33,985 nt of DNA from Acidobacteriota bacterium (GTDB lineage Bacteria; Acidobacteriota; Terriglobia; Terriglobales; Acidobacteriaceae). Position numbers and translations under genes: made by a program. Below are positions 9,281 to 16,851 of the stretch, piece by piece. Under the pieces are notes generated by a model. It saw nothing but the letters and a program-made list of their open reading frames with translations, was not told where the DNA came from and ran no database searches. Numbering within the stretch: the first letter of the stretch is position 1; each line of letters opens with the position of its first letter. The DNA lies in contig QHZW01000329.1 in NCBI GenBank assembly GCA_003224815.1, positions 1-33,985 on the forward strand, given 5' to 3'.

Positions 9281-10624
9281 ATGAGTGAGGCCCCGCAAAA
9301 GACTTTTTACCTCGAAACCTTCGGTTGCCAGATGAATGCGCATGACTCCGAGAAGGTAGTCGGCACGCTCGTTTCCCAGGGTTACCGCCAGGTTCCAACC
9401 GTTGAGGAAGCCAGCCTCGTGCTCTACAACACCTGCTCCATTCGGGACAAGGCGGAGCAAAAGGTTTTTCACCGACTCGCCGACTACAAGAAACTGGAAG
9501 CTCAGGGCAAGAAATTCGGTGTGCTCGGTTGCGTCGCCCAGCAGGAAGGCAACAAGATCTTCGAGCGCGCTCCACATGTGTCGCTGGTGTGCGGATCGGC
9601 ATCTTATCGCAATCTTCCGCAAATGCTGATTCAAATCGAGGACGGAGCCCGGCGCGTTACAGGCCTTGACGATCGCGCGACCGACGAGTGCTTTGAAACT
9701 GAATTCACGGCGCGCACCAATCCGCATCGCGGGTACATCACCATCATCGAAGGCTGCGACAAGTTTTGCTCCTACTGCGTAGTACCGTTCACACGCGGCA
9801 AAGAACGCAGCCGGACGTCGCTCTCGGTTCTGGCGGAAGCCCGGCAGATGGCGGATCTCGGCTACAGCGAAATCCAACTGCTCGGGCAAAATGTAAATTC
9901 CTACCGTGATCCGGCAGGGAGGAAGAGCTTCGCCGAATTGCTGCTCGCAGTAGGCGAAGTGCAGAGTATTAAGCGCGTGCGCTTCACTACTTCACATCCC
10001 CGCGATTTTGGCCGTGACATTGTCGAAGCCATTGATTCATCGCCGGCGCTGTGCGATCACGTTCATCTCCCGGTCCAGAGCGGGTCGACGAGAATGCTCC
10101 TGGCCATGCAGCGGCTCTATACCCGCGACAAATATCAGGAATGCATTTCTTGGATCAAGTCCGCCAGGCGCGATATTTCGATCACCACCGATGTAATTGT
10201 AGGGTTTCCTGGCGAGACCGAAGCCGATTTCGAACAGACGCTTTCATTGCTGGATGAAGTTCATTACGACGGCGTGTTCGCGTTCAAATACTCTCCGCGC
10301 CCAAACACGCCGGCGATCGGACTCGAAGACGCTATACCGGACGCGGAGAAATCAAGACGTCTTAATGTGCTGCTTGAGCGACAGCGAAGTATCCAGAAGT
10401 CTCGTAATCAGAAGCACATAGAGGAGCACTGTGAAGTGATGGTGGAAGGGAAGAACGAAGTCCGAAATCAGTGGATCGGCAGAACTTCTCAAAACAAGAC
10501 CCTGAACTTCACGGCCGATAGTGAGGCAAGGATCCAGCCTGGAAGCTATGTTCCAGTCCGGGTTACTGCGGCGTTCCCTAACAGCCTAGTGGGCGAACTG
10601 GTAGGAGCGGTTTCCGCTTCTTGA
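9281..10624 (+). CDS. miaB: tRNA-2-methylthio-N6-dimethylallyladenosine synthase
   Basis: ETFGCQMNAHDSE N-terminus, radical SAM motif GCDKFCSYCVVPFTRGKERSR, C-terminal TRAM region. Confidence 0.96.
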   Translation: MSEAPQKTFYLETFGCQMNAHDSEKVVGTLVSQGYRQVPTVEEASLVLYNTCSIRDKAEQKVFHRLADYKKLEAQGKKFGVLGCVAQQEGNKIFERAPHVSLVCGSASYRNLPQMLIQIEDGARRVTGLDDRATDECFETEFTARTNPHRGYITIIEGCDKFCSYCVVPFTRGKERSRTSLSVLAEARQMADLGYSEIQLLGQNVNSYRDPAGRKSFAELLLAVGEVQSIKRVRFTTSHPRDFGRDIVEAIDSSPALCDHVHLPVQSGSTRMLLAMQRLYTRDKYQECISWIKSARRDISITTDVIVGFPGETEADFEQTLSLLDEVHYDGVFAFKYSPRPNTPAIGLEDAIPDAEKSRRLNVLLERQRSIQKSRNQKHIEEHCEVMVEGKNEVRNQWIGRTSQNKTLNFTADSEARIQPGSYVPVRVTAAFPNSLVGELVGAVSAS

Positions 10625-10661
10625 ACAGGCGCGTGTTGGCAAGTTGATCAAAGGAGTCTCG

Positions 10662-11147
10662 ATGGAAGTCGAAATGAGAATTCGCGGTCTGCTGATGGAT
10701 CCAGTAACCAATACTCCCATTGTGATTCTTAAAGACGCCAACAGCGACACGGTTCTGCCCATCTGGGTGGGAGTCTTTGAGGCCAACGCCATTGCTCTGG
10801 AAATTGAAAAGGTCAGCACGCCGCGACCCATGACGCACGACCTTATCAAGAATGTTCTCTCTGGTCTGGACGCCCACGTTCACAAGGTCGTAGTCACTGA
10901 ACTCAAGGAGGAGACCTTTTACGCAGTAATTTGGATGGAGCGTGAAGGCCGGATCATCAGTGTGGACTCGCGCCCATCGGACGCGCTCGCACTCGCCCTG
11001 CGTGTGGATTGCCCGATCTTTGTTGAGGACGAAGTACTTAAGATCCAGAAGAAGCTTTCAGGCGGCACCGACCCTGCTACTAACGAAGAACTCCGTAAGT
11101 GGCTGGAAGGCCTTAATGATGAGGATTTGGGGCGATACAAGATGTAA
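10662..11147 (+). CDS. Bifunctional nuclease family protein (DUF151)
   Basis: MEVEMRIRGLLMDPVTNTPIVILKD...LPIWVGVFEANAIALEIE...DSRPSDALALALRVDCPIFVEDEVL; AAGGAG RBS upstream. Confidence 0.9.
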   Translation: MEVEMRIRGLLMDPVTNTPIVILKDANSDTVLPIWVGVFEANAIALEIEKVSTPRPMTHDLIKNVLSGLDAHVHKVVVTELKEETFYAVIWMEREGRIISVDSRPSDALALALRVDCPIFVEDEVLKIQKKLSGGTDPATNEELRKWLEGLNDEDLGRYKM

Positions 11148-11244
11148 GCGCCCCGTTCAGGCCTTTACCCTTTCATTACGCTGAACACAACGATTTTCCT
11201 GATAAGCTTCTCTCGATTGCGCTCCGGCGCAATACGAGGCTTCT

Positions 11245-11784
11245 ATGGTTAACATCGTCGTGCGCTTTTCTCATGCCGTCGCGCTGGTTGCTGTACTCTC
11301 TTTGGCGACGGCAGCGCAGCAATCAAAAACCTCGGCGCTGCTGCCCGCTCCGATTCCAACACAAATCAACACCGCTACGAAGATTTTTATTTCTAATGTC
11401 AGCGGCGAAAGTTCGGATAGTGTAATTTATCAAACGGTATTCAATGGCGGTCCTGATCGCGCTTACAACGAGTTCTATGCCGCGATGAAGTCCGTAGCGC
11501 GATATGACCTGGTGTCCTCACCCTCGGATGCCGACTTGGTGCTGGAGATCGGTTGGGCGCTGAGCGACACGAGCCTGAGGTAGCTTCCAGTTCTTGGGAA
11601 ATTGCGACTGGTTATTGTTGACCCGAAGACGCATATCGCTTTGTGGAACATCACCGAATATGTCCGCGGAGCGATACAGCTAGGGAATCGCGACAAGAAT
11701 TTTGATCGGGCAATGGGCACTGTCGTGGCCCGGCTCAAATCGCTCGCGTCGGCAGGGCCAACGTCGAGGAACACGGCGAATTAA
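11245..11784 (+). pseudogene. Small secreted protein interrupted by an in-frame TAG at 11581-11583
   Basis: ORFs 11245-11583 and 11602-11784 share one frame; the sequence between them has no other stop and reads LSDTSLR*LPVLGKLRLVIVDPKTHIALWNITEYVRGAIQLGNRDKNFDRAMGTVVARL. Confidence 0.65.
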
Positions 11785-11871
11785 CCCCGCCATAAAGCAA
11801 AGGCCTGCTGTGCTTCTGTACTTTACATAATACTTGTTATCGGACATTGCGCCTGAGCGCGAGGTCTCGCC

Positions 11872-12510
11872 TCAGTGCGCGGATGGCTGTCCTACTGAAA
11901 GGTTCTGGAGAAGTTCGCTCACCGTAAATTCCCTCTCGAACTGCACCCGCACGCCAAAGAGCCTCCTGGAATCGGGTTCATATAAAAGCGAATATGGTTC
12001 AGATGTTACTAAGCGGTTCAGAAAGATCCGCATTTCGGAGTCCGCGGCGAGCTGTGTTACCGCGGCATTCGGGGCGAGCAGCCGGTCATTGATGAACAAC
12101 TCAATGTTGCGTCCATCAAATTGAATGGAATTTTCGAGTCGTTTGTCACGTTGTAACGTCTCAAGAGCTTTAAGCGCAGCGCTAACAGCTTGCTCCAGTC
12201 GCAACTGATTGTTGCCATCACCCACAGCCTTGCGGTTGTAACGAAGCCCCAATCGACCATCGGTTAGGTCCAGGCTGTAGTCGGCCTCGTGGCCGATAAG
12301 GATGACGCCTGGACCGTCCTTCACGTGGGCGTAGCTGGCGACATCGAGCAGCAGTTCGTCCGTTGATTGATCCTGAATCCAGCTGTGAAACACGGGGATC
12401 ACCGCATGCAGATCAACGCGCTCGGGAGCTTTCAACAGCAGCTTCACGTTTATGTGCTGCAATTCCACTGCCGCCTCTTCCTCGATCAGTTGAATTCCTC
12501 TGATTGTCAT
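11872..12510 (-). CDS. Conserved-looking protein of unknown function, translationally coupled to the nitrite/sulfite reductase
   Basis: Likely start MTIRGIQLIEEEAAVE at 12510; its ATG overlaps the reductase stop (ATGA, 12507-12510). Confidence 0.7.
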   Translation of the reverse strand: MTIRGIQLIEEEAAVELQHINVKLLLKAPERVDLHAVIPVFHSWIQDQSTDELLLDVASYAHVKDGPGVILIGHEADYSLDLTDGRLGLRYNRKAVGDGNNQLRLEQAVSAALKALETLQRDKRLENSIQFDGRNIELFINDRLLAPNAAVTQLAADSEMRIFLNRLVTSEPYSLLYEPDSRRLFGVRVQFEREFTVSELLQNLSVGQPSAH

Positions 12511-14789
12511 ACCGCCACCAGTTTTCCCAGCTTGCTGTTGCAACTGTGCGCGGCATCAATGAAGAGCTGGGCTTCGTCGATCAGGTACCGGCTTGACTCT
12601 TCTGTGTGAGCCTGATCGCGCTTTTCGTGCGCCGCGAATAAATACTGCGCGAACTTGCCGCCGGCAAATGGATCAAAAAACAGCTGCGTGTCGTAGTACC
12701 GCTTGCGGAACTCGGTAACGATTTCGCTCGCGTCCTCCCGCACGTGCGGATTCTCGGCCTGTACCAGTCCCCGTGCGCCATTCAGCATGGAGTGGTAAGC
12801 AGACCTGCCGGCCCGCTCGAAGTCCCTGCGTTCGAAGGCCAGCTGCGCCTCGAATAATTCCCTCTCTGCGGCCGCTAATCCGAAGTCCACCGCTGAAACC
12901 ACTTCGCCAGCGCACTCGCCATCGCCCAGATCACCGAGCGTGTATTCGCGGGGATCGCCCCAATCGCTGAAGTAGGAACGATCACCCGCAGGCGGCTTGG
13001 CCAAGTCATCGAGCATGGCTTTAAGTGCTGCCTTGCCCGTGCGCTTCACGAATTCCTTGAACGTCTCGCCCGAAATGCGATCCGCTACATATCGCTCGGT
13101 CAACCTCTCGACTACCTTCGGAATATTTTTCGAAGGCACTGCAACAATCGGCAGTCCGTACGAAGCGGCGTTGTTCTCCCACTGTCCGCCGAGCACAACC
13201 TGGAAATGCGGGACTGCATAGCCGCCGATTTTGCGGCTTACGCCGTAGAAGCCCAGATCTGCCACGTGATGTTGCCCGCAGGAGTTGAAGCAGCCGCTGA
13301 TCTTAATATGCAGCTTCTGGACAGCCTCGTCCCTCACGAAACTCTTTTCGCTGACCTTCTTTCGCAATTCCGCAGCCAATCCCCGCGACGACGAGATGCC
13401 CAATTTGCAGGTATCTGTCCCCGGGCAGCTGGTAATGTCAACCAAAGCTCCGGCGCCTGCGTCTCCAAGTCCGATTGCGTGCAGAGCTTTGTAGAGGTCC
13501 GGCAAATCAGCTTTACTTACCCAGCGGATCACAAAGTTCTGTTCGACTGTGGTGCGGATTGTTTCTCTAGTGAACCGACGAACGATATCTGACAGCGAGC
13601 GCAGCTGATTTGATGTAATGTCGCCCAGCGGCAAAGCCACAGTTACAGTCACGTATCCGGGCTGCCGCTGCGGCCGGATATTCGACTTCAACCATTGCTG
13701 GAACTCTGCTCCGGAACCATTTGCATTTCCGATAAGAACCAGCTCAGGAACATCAACCGCCGGCTTCAGTGCACTTTCCTGAAATTCGGCTTTTGCTTCT
13801 TCAATGTAGTCGTTCCATCGCGGATCGAACGGCAGGATCTCCCGCTCCGCCAAAACCAGTTCTCTGAACTTCTCAATTCCAAGATCTTGAATCAGGAACT
13901 TGATACGTGCTCGATTGCGGTTCTTCTTTTCCCCGTGGCGGGCGAAAACGCGCGCAATCGCTTGCGCCAGCGGGAGTAGCTCTTCCGGTGGAACGAACTC
14001 CTGAAATAGTTTGGCCTGATAGGGAACGGCGCCGAGCCCTCCGCCAACATACATCTCGAAACCGTGCTCTTCCCTTCCCGTCGTGGCGTTGACACGTGTC
14101 TTGGCAATGAGTCCGAGATCGTGCAAACCGGTCAAGCCGCACGCATGCTGGGCGCACCCGCTGAATGCCGGCTTGAATTTACGTCCAAAGCTCTGAGCAT
14201 CAGGATGGCCAAGCAAGAACTTCGCCAGGGCACGAGCATAAGGCGTGACGTCGAAAGCTTCATCCGTGCAGACTCCGGCATAAGGGCAGGCAGTTACATT
14301 ACGCACTGAATTGCCGCAGGCTTCACGGGTCGTGATATTCGCAGCCGCCAGCCGGCGCATCAGCGCGCCAGTGTCGTCGATGTGGACGTAATGAAGTTGA
14401 AAATCCTGCCGCGTGGTAATGTGAGCAATTCCGTCGGAATATTCTTCCGCCAACTCGGCCATAACCTCGAGCTGGTGAGCATTTAGACCGCCGGCCGGGA
14501 TCTTGATGCGCTGCATTCCAGGTGCATCCCACAACGTGTTCGGACCTTTGGTCAGATCGCCCGAAGGAAAATTGAGCTTTTGGACTTTATGCCCGTCGTT
14601 ACGCTGACCGTTGTCATAGCGCTGGCCGTATGCGCCCCGGCGCAGGCGCGTCTCGGCGAAGAGACGTTCTTCGAGCTTGCCTTGTTTGCGCAACGTGAGT
14701 TCGGTCTCAAATATGTCGACCTCGCGCGCCAAATGTTCGGGCACTTGTCCGTCGAGTTTTTCTTTCCACAACGAATTAGAAGCTTTCAT
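12507..14789 (-). CDS. Ferredoxin-type nitrite/sulfite reductase with C-terminal HEPN-like extension
   Basis: Siroheme/4Fe-4S motifs TSCPGTDTCKLG and ISGCFNSCGQHHVADLGF; N-terminal TTRQDFQLHYV and NVTACPYAGVC; about 165 aa extension after the reductase domain. Confidence 0.93.
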   Translation of the reverse strand: MKASNSLWKEKLDGQVPEHLAREVDIFETELTLRKQGKLEERLFAETRLRRGAYGQRYDNGQRNDGHKVQKLNFPSGDLTKGPNTLWDAPGMQRIKIPAGGLNAHQLEVMAELAEEYSDGIAHITTRQDFQLHYVHIDDTGALMRRLAAANITTREACGNSVRNVTACPYAGVCTDEAFDVTPYARALAKFLLGHPDAQSFGRKFKPAFSGCAQHACGLTGLHDLGLIAKTRVNATTGREEHGFEMYVGGGLGAVPYQAKLFQEFVPPEELLPLAQAIARVFARHGEKKNRNRARIKFLIQDLGIEKFRELVLAEREILPFDPRWNDYIEEAKAEFQESALKPAVDVPELVLIGNANGSGAEFQQWLKSNIRPQRQPGYVTVTVALPLGDITSNQLRSLSDIVRRFTRETIRTTVEQNFVIRWVSKADLPDLYKALHAIGLGDAGAGALVDITSCPGTDTCKLGISSSRGLAAELRKKVSEKSFVRDEAVQKLHIKISGCFNSCGQHHVADLGFYGVSRKIGGYAVPHFQVVLGGQWENNAASYGLPIVAVPSKNIPKVVERLTERYVADRISGETFKEFVKRTGKAALKAMLDDLAKPPAGDRSYFSDWGDPREYTLGDLGDGECAGEVVSAVDFGLAAAERELFEAQLAFERRDFERAGRSAYHSMLNGARGLVQAENPHVREDASEIVTEFRKRYYDTQLFFDPFAGGKFAQYLFAAHEKRDQAHTEESSRYLIDEAQLFIDAAHSCNSKLGKLVAV

Positions 14790-14796
14790 GATGAAC

Positions 14797-14861
14797 CCCA
14801 GCTTTTAGCTCTTAGCCTTACCTGGTCCGCTTTAGCTAAAAGCTAATGGCTAGAAGCTTGC
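14797..14861. repeat. Heptamer-unit inverted element A
   Basis: Left arm cccagct-tttagct-cttagcc (14797-14817); right arm agctaaa-agctaat-ggctaga-agcttgc (14834-14861); perfect 11-bp IR AGCTTTTAGCT/AGCTAAAAGCT. Confidence 0.75.
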
Positions 14862-14902
14862 AGAAACACAAAACCCACCGGCCAGTCCTTCTGGCGGTGG
14901 GT
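14862..14902 (-). terminator. Intrinsic terminator in the leader of the nitrite/sulfite reductase gene (attenuator terminator)
   Basis: Minus strand ACCCACCG-CCAG-AAGGA-CTGG-C-CGGTGGGT followed by TTTGTGTTTCTG; 12 bp with one bulged base. Confidence 0.8.
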
Positions 14903-14931
14903 GTGAGCTTATGAACTTGAATTATTGCTGT

Positions 14932-15018
14932 TTAGCTCGATTGCACCCCATCCCCAGAAGAGACACGACAGATACAACAACAGCACACAGCCATCTTCTG
15001 GAGGGATGCATAGAGCAT
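14932..15018 (-). CDS. Poly-cysteine leader peptide (28 aa from 15018, or 20 aa from 14994)
   Basis: MLYASLQKMAVCCCCICRVSSGDGVQSS*; Cys codons TGC TGT TGT TGT ATC TGT, 5 of 6 consecutive codons. Confidence 0.7.
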   Translation of the reverse strand: MLYASLQKMAVCCCCICRVSSGDGVQSS

Positions 15019-15176
15019 TGCTTTACCAGTATCTGATGCCGAAGCACCCCGGCGCAATTCAAATATTCGATAGCGCCCTCCTGAAAAACAGATGAGGGGT
15101 GCTACACTGGCTCGCCCCAGGAACAAAGATTCCAAACTCAAGATCTTGGGCACCTTCGCGAAAAGGGAGAGATCCA

Positions 15177-15949
15177 TGAAAAAGTACGCACTTGCAGCAG
15201 TGTGCGCGTTTGCCGTTGCAACCCTGACGGGTGCACCGGTATTCGCGCAAAACTCGGAAGTCAAAGAAAAACCACCAATGTATTCATACGTTGGCAACTG
15301 GGCAGTTCCCCGGGCGCAGTGGGCTGAAATGGAGAAAAACACTGCGGCTGATCAGAAAATCCTGGACAAAGCCTTAGCCAGCGGGACCCTGATCGGTTAC
15401 GGCAGCGACGTCGTCCTGGTACATGAAGCAGATGGCGCTACTCATGATGATTGGTGGTCAGCGATGTCGATTGCTGGCGTCCTGAATGTCCTGGAGCAGT
15501 TCTACCAGGGCGGCGGAACCACAGTCCCCGTGCTTGGTGCCGCTACGAAACACTGGGACAACATTTGGGTCAGCACATACTACAACTGGCACCCCGGAAG
15601 CTATAAAGGCGTGTACACGCGCGTCGGGTCATACAAATTGAAAGCCGACGCCCCTTCCGACGCGATCGACGCCCTCAGCAAAAGCTTGCTGGTGCCATTC
15701 TTTGAGAAGCTGATGGCAAGTGGCGCCATTCACGAGTACGAGGTTGATACTCAATACATTCACAAAGACAACCCCAACATGTTCACAATGGTGTACATCG
15801 CCGCGAACGCTGAAGCGCTGGACAAGGTGGACGCAGCGCTGCGAGACCTTCTTAAGTCGAACCCGCTAATGGGCCCGACTTTTGATTCCATGGTGGACTT
15901 CTCCGCACACCGGGATGACCTAGCACGTACCAACGCAACATATAAGTAG
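15177..15949 (+). CDS. Secreted protein of unknown function
   Basis: Signal peptide MKKYALAAVCAFAVATLTGAPVFAQ; GGGAGAG RBS upstream of ATG at 15177. Confidence 0.75.
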
Positions 15950-15972
15950 GGTTCACGACCATCAACTGGCGT

Positions 15973-16003
15973 ACCTACCCTTTGGGGAAACCGAAGGGTG
16001 GGT
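15973..16003. terminator. Hairpin between convergent genes (candidate bidirectional terminator)
   Basis: ACCTACCCTTTGG (15973-15985) / CCGAAGGGTGGGT (15991-16003), 13 positions with G-U pairs; no U-tract on either strand. Confidence 0.5.
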
Positions 16004-16011
16004 CACGCCCT

Positions 16012-16731
16012 TCACCACGTCCCGTATCTGTAAGTCCTCGCTCGCTGGGGGAAAAGCTTGATCAACAACAGGCCGGCTACGAATCCACCCACGTGCGCCG
16101 CAAAGGCTACGCCTCCGGTCTGATGCGCGGCAGTCGTAGTGGCGGTAACGCTTGTGGCAATAAACTGAATCAGGAACCAATAACCCAGGAAAACCCATGC
16201 CGGTATCCACCAGAAGGTAAAGAAAACAATCAAGACGACAAGGGTTTGCACGCGCGCTCGCGGGTACAGAACGATGTATCCGCCCATGACCCCAGCGATT
16301 GCGCCACTTGCGCCCAGGGTGGGAACCGTTGACGTTGGATGGATGACGATGAACGTGAGAGCGGCAGTGATCCCGCAGAGCAGATAGAACACCAGATATG
16401 TGAAATGTCCCAAATGGTCTTCGATGTTGTCGCCGAATATCCAGAGGAACCAAAGGTTCCCAACGATGTGGAACAGGTCGGCATGCAGAAACATCGAAGT
16501 GAAAATTGTCAGGAGGGATGCCGAAATTGGATACTGCGACGTGCCGTGGAGAGCGCCGGTGAGGTGTTCAGGAATAAATCCGAACTGAAAGATCAGAGCG
16601 TTAAAATGCCGCGGCCCCTGAAACTGCACTGGAAGCTCGAAGAAGACGAACACCAACACGTTCAGCGCGATGATGAAATAATTCACGTAGGGCGTACTGA
16701 ATCGTGGCTGATCGTCGCGTATGGGAAACAT
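16012..16731 (-). CDS. Rhomboid-family intramembrane serine protease
   Basis: GASGAIAGVMGGYIVLYPRARV (catalytic Ser), FAAHVGGFVAGLLL (catalytic His), multiple TM segments, HIVGNLWFLWIFG. Confidence 0.93.
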   Translation of the reverse strand: MFPIRDDQPRFSTPYVNYFIIALNVLVFVFFELPVQFQGPRHFNALIFQFGFIPEHLTGALHGTSQYPISASLLTIFTSMFLHADLFHIVGNLWFLWIFGDNIEDHLGHFTYLVFYLLCGITAALTFIVIHPTSTVPTLGASGAIAGVMGGYIVLYPRARVQTLVVLIVFFTFWWIPAWVFLGYWFLIQFIATSVTATTTAAHQTGGVAFAAHVGGFVAGLLLIKLFPQRARTYRYGTW

Positions 16732-16739
16732 GTCAGGAC

Positions 16740-16847
16740 TGAGTTATTGAGTTATTGAGCGATTGAATCATTCAAGGCCGGAAAACATGGTGGCCGCTGA
16801 TGGATTCTACAATGATTCAATGAGTCAATCGCTCAATGATCCAATTG
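16740..16847. repeat. Octamer-unit inverted element B
   Basis: Left arm TGAGTTAT TGAGTTAT TGAGCGAT TGAATCAT (16740-16771); right arm ATGATTCA ATGAGTCA ATCGCTCA ATGATCCA ATTG (16812-16847). Confidence 0.8.
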
Positions 16848-16851
16848 TTTC

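Larger units (their letters stand above)
14862..15018 (-). promoter_or_regulatory. Candidate cysteine-responsive ribosome-mediated transcription attenuator (leader ORF, 1:2, 2:3 antiterminator, 3:4 terminator)
   Basis: Segment 1 CATCCCTCCAGAAGA (15008-14994), segment 2 TCTTCTGGGGATGGGGTG (14961-14944), segment 3 CACACCCACCGCCAGAAGGA (14905-14886), segment 4 CTGGCCGGTGGGT (14885-14873); complementarity 1:2, 2:3 and 3:4 checked by hand. Confidence 0.75.

Noticed and set aside
9131-9889. 252-aa minus-strand ORF
   Set aside because: Antisense to the clearly coding miaB; shadow frame of GC-rich coding DNA.
14932-15342. Full 136-aa minus-strand ORF containing the Cys run
   Set aside because: The upstream part runs antisense through the signal-peptide gene at 15177 and is not protein-like; only the last 20-28 codons are taken as the leader peptide.
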